DNA of 53,313 bases from Planctomycetota bacterium. Its GTDB lineage: Bacteria; Planctomycetota; Planctomycetia; Pirellulales; UBA7805. Positions 11,665 through 20,645 of the stretch are shown here, piece by piece. The position numbers and the translations under genes are program-made. The stretch is from assembly GCA_021413705.1 (NCBI GenBank), contig JAIOPX010000164.1, forward strand, positions 1 through 53,313. The letters are read 5' to 3'. The notes under the pieces were generated by a model. It saw nothing but the letters and a program-made list of their open reading frames with translations, ran no database searches and was not told the origin of the DNA. How positions within the stretch are numbered: position 1 is the stretch's first letter; the number at the start of each line of letters is the position of its first letter.

Positions 11665-12612
11665 ATGACGATCGAGTTCCGTTGCATCAGATGCCTTAGC
11701 TTGCTGTGCGCGGACGACACAGCCGCCGGCACGAACATCCGCTGTGCCAATTGCTCGGCTGCGCAGACGGTGCCACACCCATCTCAGGTGGCCCCCCTTC
11801 CACGTCCGCCGGCTGAATCAGCCCCCCAGCGTGCCGCCGTTCGGCCGCCCATCGTGCTGCAGAAGTTTGATGCGGCCGAGGCTCTGTTGCGCGCCTGGCG
11901 AATCTATATGGACAATCTGGGCCAGTGCCTCCTGGCGGCGTTTACCGTCTTCCTGGGCATCCTCGTTCCCGCGGTCATCCTTGGTTTGGGCTGCGCGATG
12001 CTGATCATCAGCGTGGAGCAGGGGACACGCGATTCGTTTTGGCCCAAGGTCGTGATCATGGTTGCAACCGGCCTGTGTATCGTGACGATCGGGTGCTGGC
12101 TGCTGGCGGGCATGACACTGTTTTGCTTGCGGATGGCGCGGGGAGAACCCGCCCACGCCAACGATGTCTTCTCCGGAGGCCGTTGGCTGTTCTCGTTTGC
12201 GGTCGTGCATCTGGTGGTCCGTTTCATCACGCTCCTGGGACTGTTGCTGCTGATCGTACCGGGCGTGCTGGCAATGATGCTCTTTTTCCCAGCCCCCTAC
12301 CTCGTGATCGACCGCGGCATGTCGGCTCGCAAAGCTCTGATCGAGAGCATCCGTCTGACCTGGGCGAATTGGTGGAACCTTTTTCTGGTGATTTTGATTT
12401 CGATCGGAATCACGTCGGTGGCTGGCATGATTCCGGCAGGAGAACTCCTGGTGCTGCCGCTCGACATGTTATTGCTGAGCATCGCGTATCTGATGATGAC
12501 AGGCCAGCCAACCGGCGGAGAACCGCCATCGAACATCGTCGATGCCACCATCGCCCCCAAACCCACATCGCGCCGGCCGCCCAGTCGAAGGAACATCAAC
12601 CGGGATTTCTGA
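11665..12612 (+). CDS. Multi-pass membrane protein with N-terminal zinc ribbon
   Basis: A 315-aa protein. The N-terminus has a zinc ribbon (CIRCLSLLCADD...IRCANCSAAQ, residues 7-33), then a Pro-rich spacer and about five hydrophobic segments between residues 90 and 285. The loop FFPAPYLVIDRGMSARKALIESIRLTWANWWNLF resembles the conserved part of integral membrane proteins of the DUF975/YesL-like kind (FALAPYLIAD...ALKRSWELTRGNWW). The function of these proteins is unknown. It is followed by a Pro/Arg tail. Confidence 0.75.
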   Translation: MTIEFRCIRCLSLLCADDTAAGTNIRCANCSAAQTVPHPSQVAPLPRPPAESAPQRAAVRPPIVLQKFDAAEALLRAWRIYMDNLGQCLLAAFTVFLGILVPAVILGLGCAMLIISVEQGTRDSFWPKVVIMVATGLCIVTIGCWLLAGMTLFCLRMARGEPAHANDVFSGGRWLFSFAVVHLVVRFITLLGLLLLIVPGVLAMMLFFPAPYLVIDRGMSARKALIESIRLTWANWWNLFLVILISIGITSVAGMIPAGELLVLPLDMLLLSIAYLMMTGQPTGGEPPSNIVDATIAPKPTSRRPPSRRNINRDF

Positions 12613-12646
12613 CTCCCAGCTCCCATGGCCCAGTCGCGGAAGGGCT

Positions 12647-12763
12647 GTGAGTTTTTGCGTGGCCGCTTCCTGGAGCCGAGCCTCCGGCGATGCGAAGTCC
12701 CTGTAATCTGCGGCTTCAACGCCTGCCGGGACCATCGCCACGCGGCTCGCCATGAAAACTCAC
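12647..12763. repeat. Short repeat element with 9-bp terminal inverted repeat
   Basis: Ends are GTGAGTTTT at 12647 and AAAACTCAC at 12755, a perfect 9-bp inverted pair. Inside, 12736-12754 is a 19-nt sequence, CGCCACGCGGCTCGCCATG, that is identical to 25704-25722 in another intergenic repeat. It fills the gap between two convergent genes. This looks like a small non-autonomous palindromic repeat. Confidence 0.6.
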
Positions 12764-12792
12764 GGCCTCGGTGGGGTAGCATCGCGACACGA

Positions 12793-13143
12793 CTAGGGCA
12801 CCTGAAATGACTGAGAATGTTCGTCGAAGTCGACAGTTTTCATGCCTACATTGAGTTGCACGCGTTCTCGGTCACGATCAAAAACGATAGCGGCGTTACT
12901 GTCACCTATTTCTGCAACAGTTCCAATGAACACCATAGTGCGCCACCCATGTGACCACAGTGTTTTTTCGTGAGCAGTAGCGTAAAGTCTTCCTTGACGG
13001 TCAATAATCTTGAAAACGACGGCGGACTGACCCAGGTTCACGGTTTTGGTCGCCAGAGTCCTTGAGTTGTTGATGAAAAGTACTGCGAGGACGACAACGA
13101 GCAATGCAATGGCAATGCATGCCAGTATGAATGCTCTTTTCAC
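12793..13143 (-). CDS. Small membrane-anchored protein, unknown
   Basis: A 116-aa protein with Lys-Arg and then one hydrophobic helix (residues 4-27, FILACIAIALLVVVLAVLFIN), after which lies a soluble domain with beta-strand pattern (VFKIIDRQGRLYATA, MVFIGTVAEIGDSNAAIVFDRDRERVQLNVGM). No known family seen. It probably acts outside the cytoplasmic membrane. Composition is less GC-rich than its neighbours. Confidence 0.6.
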   Translation of the reverse strand: MKRAFILACIAIALLVVVLAVLFINNSRTLATKTVNLGQSAVVFKIIDRQGRLYATAHEKTLWSHGWRTMVFIGTVAEIGDSNAAIVFDRDRERVQLNVGMKTVDFDEHSQSFQVP

Positions 13144-13240
13144 ACGACTTCACTCTCGCAGGGTAGTAAGCCATCTACTGGCCCAATAAAAGAATATCTC
13201 GTTGCCAAGGCTTTGGTGGCTGTCCTTCAACTGTTCCCCA

Positions 13241-14197
13241 CTAATGCGGCACATAACAATTCGGCAAGGCCTTTTCCAGTTCCTTGATCCCCTTGTCCGT
13301 GACCTGCGTATCGACCACATAGAGCGTCTTCAGGTTGGGCATCCTGGCCAGATCCTTCAGCGCCGCATCCGTCACGCTCGTGGACAACAGCGACAATCCC
13401 TGTAACTTTGTCAGGCCGACAAGCTTCTTGACCCCTGCATCCGTAACCTTGGTACGGGCAAGGTCCAGCGATTGCAAGTCCTTCAGTCGCGCAAGCTCTT
13501 CGACACCGGCGTCTGTTAACTGGGCTTCGCCAATAGCGAGGGACTCCAGGCTCTGGAGCTTCACGATCTCTTTGACGCCATTGTCTGAAATCTTCAAACC
13601 ATAAAGTTGAAGCGTTTTCAGGTTCCTGAGCCCGGCGAGTGATTTCAGGCCGGCGTCGGTGACCTCCGTCTGGGAAAGATCGAGCGATTGCAGGTTGGAC
13701 AATTGGGCCAAAAACTTCAAGCCTGCGTCCGTGATCTTGGTTTTTCGCAGACGCAATACTTCCAATTTCTTGAGGACGAGGAGTTCCTTCATGCCAGCGT
13801 CGGTGACTTGCGTATGACTCAAGTCCAGCATCTGCAAGTTTTTCAATGCCGCCAATTCCTTCAGTTCCGCATCCGTAACCCGCGTCCCCGCGGCGATCAA
13901 TGCAAATGGCTTCGCTGGGGCGGGCAATTTCGTCAGCACGCCCTCTTTCCAGGCAATCACATTGAATGCCGGCAGCACCTCCCTGCGCATCTGGCCCCAC
14001 TGCCGAGAATCCGGAAAAATGCGTTCCGGCATTTGCTGCCAGAAGAACCCCAGTCCCGCCTGTTCCCAGGCCGCGACAATTTGCGGAGGGAGAGCATCCT
14101 GAGGTTGGTGCGCATCGTCCGGCGGATCGGCGAGAGCGGGAACCCATCCAAAGGCCAGCAGCGCCGTCGAGGCCAGAATGTTACGTACTGGATTCAT
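13241..14197 (-). CDS. Secreted leucine-rich repeat protein
   Basis: A 318-aa protein with a signal peptide (MNPVRNILASTALLAFGWVPALA). It has about nine consecutive leucine-rich repeats of 24 residues from about residue 105 to the end, each with the pattern L..L..LDLs.T.VTDAGlKeLa, the cysteine-free type common in planctomycetes. The region in front (FFWQQMPERIFPDSRQWG) is not recognised. Start ATG 14197 puts the signal peptide at the N-terminus; ATG 14236 is possible. Such repeats bind proteins or glycans, but nothing shows the ligand. Confidence 0.8.
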   Translation of the reverse strand: MNPVRNILASTALLAFGWVPALADPPDDAHQPQDALPPQIVAAWEQAGLGFFWQQMPERIFPDSRQWGQMRREVLPAFNVIAWKEGVLTKLPAPAKPFALIAAGTRVTDAELKELAALKNLQMLDLSHTQVTDAGMKELLVLKKLEVLRLRKTKITDAGLKFLAQLSNLQSLDLSQTEVTDAGLKSLAGLRNLKTLQLYGLKISDNGVKEIVKLQSLESLAIGEAQLTDAGVEELARLKDLQSLDLARTKVTDAGVKKLVGLTKLQGLSLLSTSVTDAALKDLARMPNLKTLYVVDTQVTDKGIKELEKALPNCYVPH

Positions 14198-14756
14198 ACT
14201 CCGTTCGAAAGTTCGCACGGGGATGGAAAAGTTCATGAGGGCAGCAGGTCCAGTGATACCCAAGTTATACCCTGCAAGCCAGGTTTTGTTTTCGACCGCC
14301 GCTAGCAATCCGCTGCCATCGTCCAAACTGCTCTGATTATGCAGCGCCCCAACCGCCCAAAAAAGCACCTGCCGCAGGCCGCTTCGGGCTTGCTCACGCC
14401 ACCTAGCATCGCTACACTCCCACCCGCGCCAGGTCGTGTGGCACTCGCTACCGGTTCGCGCGCATGACTCTTCGCAACGATCGCCCGAAGCATCCACACC
14501 CAAAACGGCTCAATTTATAGCCGGATGATTGCTTCGTAAGCCAATACATATCAACGCTTTGAATCGAAATCTCGTCGAGCTCCGGCAGGCCGGGTTCCGG
14601 TTGTAATGCCCCTGGAACCCTTCTGCGGAGCGGCGGGATTACTGGGAATTGCTCAGGATTAGGCAGCCTCCTTTGTTGAAATAGCAAATTGAGCTTCTAG
14701 AATGGACACTAGCGGCTCAATCTCCTCAGTCCTGTCCAGACCTCAGGTGCTGTGAC
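14198..14756. other. Intergenic region between divergent genes, no gene supported
   Basis: About 560 bp between the minus-strand leucine-rich repeat gene and the plus-strand secreted protein gene. Frames here are fragments without domains or consistent codon use. I see no RNA gene or clear repeat. Confidence 0.5.
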
Positions 14757-15089
14757 ATGAAAACGATGGCGATTGGGATCCTGTCAATCGTGGGTCTGGT
14801 TTGGGCTACCGCCAATGCCAGCAGTGCTCCCCCGCTCGCCGTACAGGCAAGCAAGGGGAGCGGCGAGGCTGGGTTAGTGGTGATGTCGGCCCCGCTGGCG
14901 GAAGGGGGCCAGCAACTGACGGTGATTGATCCCGTGCAGCGGGTGATGTGCATCTATCACATCGGCGCGAAGAACGGCGAGATCAGTCTCAAGAGTGTGC
15001 GGAATATCAGTTGGGATCTGAGGATGACGCAATTCAACGGCGTCAATCCCCAGCCCGAAGAGATCCGCTCGCTCGTGGAACAACGCTAA
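14757..15089 (+). CDS. Small secreted protein, unknown
   Basis: A 110-aa protein with a signal peptide (MKTMAIGILSIVGLVWATANASSA). The rest, VVMSAPLAEGGQQLTVIDPVQRVMCIYHIGAKNGEISLKSVRNISWDLRM..., looks like a compact beta-rich domain. Similar small proteins with VYHID...G.I.LKSVRNI.WDLQ occur in planctomycetes, but I know no function. It leads a plus-strand run with the HTH membrane protein (161 bp later) and the OmpA-like lipoprotein. Confidence 0.7.
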   Translation: MKTMAIGILSIVGLVWATANASSAPPLAVQASKGSGEAGLVVMSAPLAEGGQQLTVIDPVQRVMCIYHIGAKNGEISLKSVRNISWDLRMTQFNGVNPQPEEIRSLVEQR

Positions 15090-15250
15090 TCGTAGGCGAG
15101 GATGGAGTCGCGGAAGCGGAAGGAGTCCGAAGAGTTGTGGCCGGCATGTGCCTGGCCAAAGGGTTATTGCAACGTGGGCCGTGGTTTGGAAGAGTCTGAC
15201 CGCGGCTTACCGGCAAGTACGCTGACTTTCGGACTGGAGAATCGCGAGAC

Positions 15251-16618
15251 ATGGCGAAAAAGTTTTACGATATCGACGAAGCGGCGACCGTGATTGGCGT
15301 TAGCGCTGCGCAGCTCAATGACATGCGGACTCGCAATGAGATCCGCGGCTTTCGCGACGGCGCAACTTGGAAGTTCCGGGCCGAAGAAGTGGAAAAGGTG
15401 GCGGCCGACCTGAAAGGGAAGCCTGCCTCGCACGACGACGACGACGATATCCAGTTGGCGGCCGATCCGACGAGCGAAGAAGGGGAAGGTGGCTCCGTTC
15501 TGTTGAGCGAGCGGGAACTGGGCTCGGCTCCGACCACCTCCAGCACGATCATCGGCAAGTCGTCTCGATCCTCCGAAAGTGATATTCGATTGGCCGATGG
15601 CCCGCGCGACAAAGGGGGCAGCGACGTCAAGCTGGCCGAGCATTCCGATGTGCTTCGAAGCGGCAGTACCAGTGGCATCACCGGCGGCAGCAGCGCTGGC
15701 AACCGCGAAACCGGATCTGATTTGGGTTTGCAGTTCGAGGAGTTGGACTCGCTGGAACTGGATTTCGAGGATGCCGGCCCGTCGAAATCGGGCGTCGGCT
15801 CGGGAAAATCGGGCTCAGGTTCTGGAAAGAACGTCGAGAAGAAACTGGCCCCGCCGAGCGCGAGCGACAGCACGCTCCAATTGGCCGAAGACGATGCCGT
15901 CGGCGGATCGGGCAGCCGCAAGGCAACGGGCTCCAATCTCGACGGCTCGGCGCTCGACCTTTCCGGCGACGACGATCTCGTGCTGGGGGGTTCCGGCAGC
16001 GACGTGACGACCAAGCCGGGTGACAGCGGCATTTCGCTGATGGATCCTTCCGACAGCGGATTGTCCCTCGACGAGCCGTTGGACTTAAGCGGATCGCAGA
16101 TCGACGGCGGCTCGCTGGTGCTGGGCGAAGACGACATGATCACGCTCGGCGGCAGCAACGTGGACGTGTCGGGGGCCACGCAGTTGCGCAGCGACGACGA
16201 CTTTCTGCTGACGCCTACGACGAAGGCCGGAGACGAATCGGAGAGCGGATCGCAAGTGATCGCGCTGGATAGCATCGAAGGTTTCGATGAAGACGCGGCC
16301 ACGCAGGTCGGCGGCGCGGCTGCCATGCGAATGCTGGAAGAAGATATCAGCGGCGCCGATACGATGGTCGGCGGCGCGGGGATGGTGCCGGCGGGAGCGA
16401 TGGCCGGTGCCCCGGGCATGATGATGGTGCCGGCCGTACCCGAGGCGCCGTATTCGATTTGGAATGTGTTGGCGATGTTCGTGTGCATTGCCATCTTGTG
16501 TTTGGTAGGCATGATGATGGCGGACCTGGTTCGCAATATGTGGAACTGGGAGCATGGAACGTATACCGTAAACAGCGGTCTGATGGACTCGCTGATTGAG
16601 ATGTTTTTTAAGAAGTAA
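15251..16618 (+). CDS. Acidic membrane-anchored protein with N-terminal excisionase-type HTH
   Basis: A 455-aa protein. Residues 5-55 (FYDIDEAATVIGVSAAQLNDMRTRNEIRGFRDGATWKFRAEEVEK) match the MerR/excisionase helix-turn-helix (HTH_17) fold. Residues 60-400 are Asp/Ser/Gly-rich and low complexity, with a recurring short motif D-I/V-x-L-A (DIQLA, DIRLA, DVKLA) and related TLQLAED and GLSLDEPLDLSG. Residues about 403-430 form a membrane helix (IWNVLAMFVCIAILCLVGMMMADLV). The HTH may bind DNA or only act as a fold; the placement at the membrane is unusual for a regulator. A long open antisense frame here is a by-product of GC-rich codon use. Confidence 0.8.
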   Translation: MAKKFYDIDEAATVIGVSAAQLNDMRTRNEIRGFRDGATWKFRAEEVEKVAADLKGKPASHDDDDDIQLAADPTSEEGEGGSVLLSERELGSAPTTSSTIIGKSSRSSESDIRLADGPRDKGGSDVKLAEHSDVLRSGSTSGITGGSSAGNRETGSDLGLQFEELDSLELDFEDAGPSKSGVGSGKSGSGSGKNVEKKLAPPSASDSTLQLAEDDAVGGSGSRKATGSNLDGSALDLSGDDDLVLGGSGSDVTTKPGDSGISLMDPSDSGLSLDEPLDLSGSQIDGGSLVLGEDDMITLGGSNVDVSGATQLRSDDDFLLTPTTKAGDESESGSQVIALDSIEGFDEDAATQVGGAAAMRMLEEDISGADTMVGGAGMVPAGAMAGAPGMMMVPAVPEAPYSIWNVLAMFVCIAILCLVGMMMADLVRNMWNWEHGTYTVNSGLMDSLIEMFFKK

Positions 16619-16633
16619 GTGACAAAGTACCCT

Positions 16634-16672
16634 TCACGCTCCGCGTGAAGAGACGCATCACGCGGAGCGTGA
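16634..16672. repeat. Paired hairpin (15-bp inverted repeat)
   Basis: Perfect inverted repeat in the gap between two plus-strand genes: CACGCTCCGCGTGA pairs with TCACGCGGAGCGTG around a 9-nt loop, plus one outer T-A pair. Each arm is itself a 5-bp hairpin (CACGC-TCC-GCGTG), so it is a doublet of small palindromes. There is no T-tract, so it is more REP-like than a terminator, though it could end or stabilise the upstream transcript. Confidence 0.7.
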
Positions 16673-16710
16673 TGGATACTATGCAATAGATTCGAAAGGA
16701 GTCGAATCCG

Positions 16711-17523
16711 ATGTTTCGCTCTTCTTGTTTGACCCTGGCGCTGTGCGGCCTGCTTTCCGCGTGCGGTTGCGCTCCTTTTGTTTCTCATTCGCAGTTGACG
16801 GCTGCGCAAACGCAGTGCCGCCGCTTGAATGAGCAAGTCATGGCTCAGCAGGGTGAAATCGCGGGGCTCAACACGCATCGCCGCGAGGTGGAAGACAACC
16901 TCATCAAGTCGGAGCGGGAGCTAGCCGCGCTCGACAAGCAGAATCAGGCCCATCTTGCTCAACTGGCGAATTATGAACGGGAGCGAGAGCAGCTTTACTC
17001 GCGGCTGGGTGTGCGCGGCGGAGCCCTGCCCGCTGGAGTGGGCGCGCAATTGGCCGAATTGGCCAAGCGATTTCCCCAGTTGCATTTCGATCCGCAGACT
17101 GGCCTGAGCAAGCTCGACACCGACGTGCTGTTTGCCACCGGAGATGCGGAATTGCGGCCGGAAGCCCGCGATATGCTCACCCAGTTCGCTGGCATCCTCC
17201 GTTCGAAAGATGCGGCAGGGCTGCGGCTGATGGTGGTGGGGCACACGGACAACGAGCGGATCGTCGGCCCCGAAGTGCGCCAGGAGTATCCCAACAACTG
17301 GCATCTCAGCGCCGGCCGGGCGCTGAAGGTGGCCGATTTCCTCCGTGCCTGTGGCGTGCCCGAGTCGCGGATGGGTGTGGCTGGTTATGGCCAATATCAA
17401 CCGCTGGTGGCCAACAACTCGTCGGGAAGCAGGCAGGAAAACCGCCGGGTGGAATTGTTTCTGATTGCCCCGGAGGTGCCGGTCGTCGGCTGGACGGAAA
17501 CGGTGACGAGCGTGTATCGGTAA
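16711..17523 (+). CDS. OmpA-type peptidoglycan-binding lipoprotein
   Basis: A 270-aa lipoprotein with lipobox LLSAC (Cys 18). Residues about 30-95 form a coiled coil, and residues about 130-260 an OmpA C-terminal domain: LFATGDAELRPEARDML, VGHTDNERIVG, NWHLSAGRALKVADFL, GYGQYQPLVANN and RQENRRVEL. This fold binds peptidoglycan (diaminopimelate), in line with reports that planctomycetes have a peptidoglycan wall. Placed 92 bp after the acidic HTH protein and possibly cotranscribed, so the two may act together at the envelope. Confidence 0.88.
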   Translation: MFRSSCLTLALCGLLSACGCAPFVSHSQLTAAQTQCRRLNEQVMAQQGEIAGLNTHRREVEDNLIKSERELAALDKQNQAHLAQLANYEREREQLYSRLGVRGGALPAGVGAQLAELAKRFPQLHFDPQTGLSKLDTDVLFATGDAELRPEARDMLTQFAGILRSKDAAGLRLMVVGHTDNERIVGPEVRQEYPNNWHLSAGRALKVADFLRACGVPESRMGVAGYGQYQPLVANNSSGSRQENRRVELFLIAPEVPVVGWTETVTSVYR

Positions 17524-17527
17524 AGAC

Positions 17528-19396
17528 CTACCCCACCACTATCGCCTCGACCGATTCTTCCGTGCGGCGCGGGGCGCGCTTGGGCGGTTCGGCTTTCGGC
17601 TTATAACTCATCCAGAGTTTCTCAGGCCAAGCGGCGATGAGGATGATCGCCAATTGACTCACTGCGAATACCACCAGCCATTTGAAAGCCGAGGGGATAA
17701 ATCCATAGGAGTGCAGCCCCACCTCCAGCATATTGACGCCGAACCACGACCAGACCGTAACGATGTTGCCCCCCACCGCGAGCATAGCCATTCCACGTTG
17801 GCGAACCATCCCTCCCCAGCGAGCGTGCAGAATGAGGGCATTCCAGATGACAATCAACACCGCCCCGTTTTCTTTCGGATCCCAGCCCCAGAAACGGCCC
17901 CACGATTGATCCGCCCAGATACCCCCCAGCACCGTGCCCACGAAGCTGAAGAACATGGCGAAACAGACAACTCCGTAAGTCATTGTGCTGAGCAGTTTGG
18001 CCACGTCCATCTTCACCGCGGGACGCGAGGCATCGAGCGATTCGTACACATCGCCCAGGTCTTGCTTTAGCAGAGGGGTAAACACTCCCAACAGGATGTA
18101 GGCCACGCCGAGCGCGCCTGCCATGAAGGTGGCGGCATAGCCGATGGTGACGGCCGTCACATGGGTGGCCAGCCAGAAATTGGTGTCGAGCACGGCCCGG
18201 AGCATTTCCATGGTGTCGCCATCGTTGCCGAGGTTGTGGGCGACGATGAGCGTGATGATTCCCACCATGGCGGCCACCGCGGTGGCCACGCCGAGGCGAG
18301 AAAGCAATTCAATCACGATTCCAATCAACACCACGGCCCAGCCGATGAAGATGGCCGATGAATAGAGATTCGTTACGGGGGGGCGGCCCTGAATGTAGAT
18401 TCTCGCGATAATGGCGAACGTATGTACCGCAAAGACCAATACCATCAGCGCGAAAGCCGACCACCACAAAGGGCGTGACCAACCGAGTGGGAAAACCATC
18501 CAGCCGAGCAGAGCCAAGAAGAATATGCACGCGTATAAAATCACGCTGCGGTAGAACGGCGCAAAATTGTTGAAAAAGACTTCAAAGCTGGCGACCGAGG
18601 CCGGTTTCGCCTGAGTTCGCTGCATGATGGCGAGGTACTTTTCGACGCCCGAGTTGAAGGCGCTCGTTTTGTCCGCGGCATAGCTCTTCAGAATTTCGTC
18701 AAAGAGCCGGGCGTCTCCGCTCAGCTCAGTCGCCCCGCCGGCTCGGGCTTCCTCTTGAGCCTCGGCGAAAGTTTGCCACTCGGCCCCTGGTTTGTCGGGA
18801 GGAATAACGTGGGGCACCTGTTTCTCGGCCAATTGATAGTAGAGACCGAGTTTGGCCTCGAGTTCCAGCACTTTGGTGTCTACGAGATCGCGATCGGAAG
18901 TTTTTTTCTCCTTGGCGGCTTTGATGCGCGCTGTGAGGCGAGTGAAATTGCTCTCTTCCGCTTCTTCCTTCGGGCGTTGTTCTTCGTTGCCAGACATGAT
19001 CTCATCGATCGAGTAGCGAAATCCCGAGCGGGGAGTCAAGTGCAGCAGTCCCAGAACTTGGTCGTTTTCAATGCGAAACACTTTGAGCTGGCGAGTCGGA
19101 TCGCTGTCTTTTTGCTTTTCTCCGCTGGACATGACATCCAGGAGCCAACGAATGGCCGGTTGCTTTTGGCCATCGAGATCGGTGTATTCCTCGCCACGGC
19201 CGGAGATGATCATCAGCGACGTTCGCGCCACGGTGTCCATCGGCTTGATTCGGCCGGCTTGGACCACCGGTATGCGGCCAAAAAGTCGCACCTGCATCTC
19301 ACCCGCGCGATCGTGTTTGGAGCGCATCGCGGCCAGGAGCATGAGCGCGCCCAGCAACACGACAGCCGATGGCAAGAGCCAGTGGATTGCTTTCAT
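17528..19396 (-). CDS. ccsA: System II cytochrome c biogenesis protein CcsA/ResC
   Basis: Heme-handling membrane protein of System II, which with ResB delivers heme to apocytochromes c outside the membrane. The 622-aa protein has a long exposed N-terminal part (about 1-270) before the conserved core. The core has several membrane helices and the WWD motif, WADQSWGRFWGWDPKENG, followed by ILHARWGG and WSWFGVNMLEVGLHSYGF. Start ATG 19396 lies 4 nt after the ResB stop at 19401; the open frame upstream overlaps resB and is rejected. The exposed N-terminal extension is longer than in usual CcsA proteins of 300-400 residues. Confidence 0.92.
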   Translation of the reverse strand: MKAIHWLLPSAVVLLGALMLLAAMRSKHDRAGEMQVRLFGRIPVVQAGRIKPMDTVARTSLMIISGRGEEYTDLDGQKQPAIRWLLDVMSSGEKQKDSDPTRQLKVFRIENDQVLGLLHLTPRSGFRYSIDEIMSGNEEQRPKEEAEESNFTRLTARIKAAKEKKTSDRDLVDTKVLELEAKLGLYYQLAEKQVPHVIPPDKPGAEWQTFAEAQEEARAGGATELSGDARLFDEILKSYAADKTSAFNSGVEKYLAIMQRTQAKPASVASFEVFFNNFAPFYRSVILYACIFFLALLGWMVFPLGWSRPLWWSAFALMVLVFAVHTFAIIARIYIQGRPPVTNLYSSAIFIGWAVVLIGIVIELLSRLGVATAVAAMVGIITLIVAHNLGNDGDTMEMLRAVLDTNFWLATHVTAVTIGYAATFMAGALGVAYILLGVFTPLLKQDLGDVYESLDASRPAVKMDVAKLLSTMTYGVVCFAMFFSFVGTVLGGIWADQSWGRFWGWDPKENGAVLIVIWNALILHARWGGMVRQRGMAMLAVGGNIVTVWSWFGVNMLEVGLHSYGFIPSAFKWLVVFAVSQLAIILIAAWPEKLWMSYKPKAEPPKRAPRRTEESVEAIVVG

Positions 19397-19400
19397 GGGT

Positions 19401-20645
19401 TCACAAGATCCTGCGGAGGAAGCGTTCGAGAATGATTCCAAAATGGATTAGCATCCCGACCGACACCAGCGTGCAGGCCACATAGGGCATCAACCAGCCA
19501 GGATTGCGGACCACTTGCAGCACGGTGCCCTGGTTGTCGGGTCGGAAATCGGCCTGGTAAAAGGTCTCGCCTGCGTGGCGGAGCGGGTGGTTCATCCATA
19601 TCGCCAGTTCGCGATCCTCGTGCCGCGACGGATCGACCAGCCGCACTTCGCTCTTGAAATCCTTGGGAAGCGCGGTACCCAGATATTTTTCGTGGTGAAA
19701 GTCCGACAGATGGATGGTGTAGGGCTTGTAGACTCGCTTGAAGCGAAGCGAGATATCGTAAGGTTTTCCGGCATAGGAGAATGGACGCGAAATTGGCGGC
19801 GAGACTCGCTCCAGCCAGACCGAAAGCGTTTGCTTCGCCAGCACCTCATCGGAGCCTTTTTTCAAGAGCGATACCATGGCGCTGGGAGCGTCAATCTGTT
19901 GCTCGGGATCCGCCCCCGTCACTTCGGGCAGCGCCAAGGGCGTTGCCGCGGCCCATTGCGTATGGGTTTGCGGCTGGGTGTTGCCGATGCCCGGATTCAC
20001 GAGCCGGGAATTGAAGTAGTATTTGTCCACCATCACATCGAACGGGAGGTCCGCGTGTGAAATCCGCTTGCCCGGTTTGAGCAGGCTCTTGGGAATGACG
20101 ACGGTGCGGTCATTTTCGCCAGTTCCGGGCCCAATGATGGCCAGTTCCGCGTCGCTGGGCAGGTAGACGAAATTGGACGACGAGCCCTCTAGAATGTCCA
20201 TGCGTGCTTCGACGGCAAAGAGGCCCGTCACAAGCTCACCCAAGAGCAACAGCAACACGCCGGAGTGCATCAGCAGGATGCCGCTCCGCTTCCAGGTAAA
20301 ACGGAACCGGGTAATATGCGCAGCAATCAAATTGAAGAGTAAAAGGGTTCCCAACAGCCAGCCGCCTGGGAAAGGAAAGCTACCCGGGACGGACACAAAA
20401 ATGAGATGCCGAAGGGGAATCCAGATCAAGGCGGAGCGAAAGTATTGTTGCACAACAATTTGAATGCCGTGTTCGCGTTGCGCCAGAGTGCCGCAAAACA
20501 CCACTACCAGACAGGCTACGAACAACACCACCGTCAGCCGCAAAGACGCGATCGGCTTGAGCACCCAGCGTATAGTTTCCCAGGCACCCATGGAGTCAGG
20601 CTGAGCAGGGGCGCTGCGATCGGAAGCGTCGAGTGTGCTGCTCAT
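19401..20645 (-). CDS. resB: System II cytochrome c biogenesis protein ResB
   Basis: A 414-aa ResB-like protein with N-terminal membrane helices (LRLTVVLFVACLVVVFCGTLAQ, about 35-56, and two more up to residue about 165), an exposed domain (LIISHADLPFDVMVDKYYFNSR...FSYAGKPYDISLRFKRVYKPYTIHLSDFHHEKYLGT) and a last helix near the C-terminus. The FKRVYKPYTIHLxDF..E.Y.GT segment is typical of this family. The start overlaps the stop of the lipoprotein gene (ATGA at 20642-20645), and ccsA follows in 4 nt. This is a tight operon. Confidence 0.92.
   Translation of the reverse strand: MSSTLDASDRSAPAQPDSMGAWETIRWVLKPIASLRLTVVLFVACLVVVFCGTLAQREHGIQIVVQQYFRSALIWIPLRHLIFVSVPGSFPFPGGWLLGTLLLFNLIAAHITRFRFTWKRSGILLMHSGVLLLLLGELVTGLFAVEARMDILEGSSSNFVYLPSDAELAIIGPGTGENDRTVVIPKSLLKPGKRISHADLPFDVMVDKYYFNSRLVNPGIGNTQPQTHTQWAAATPLALPEVTGADPEQQIDAPSAMVSLLKKGSDEVLAKQTLSVWLERVSPPISRPFSYAGKPYDISLRFKRVYKPYTIHLSDFHHEKYLGTALPKDFKSEVRLVDPSRHEDRELAIWMNHPLRHAGETFYQADFRPDNQGTVLQVVRNPGWLMPYVACTLVSVGMLIHFGIILERFLRRIL

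Noticed and set aside
15265..16878. Long open minus-strand frame (537 codons) opposite the acidic HTH gene
   Set aside because: It is a shadow of the plus-strand gene: the low-complexity Asp/Ser/Gly codons read as Ser/Pro-rich sequence on the other strand, no domain is visible and the plus-strand protein has HTH and membrane segments.
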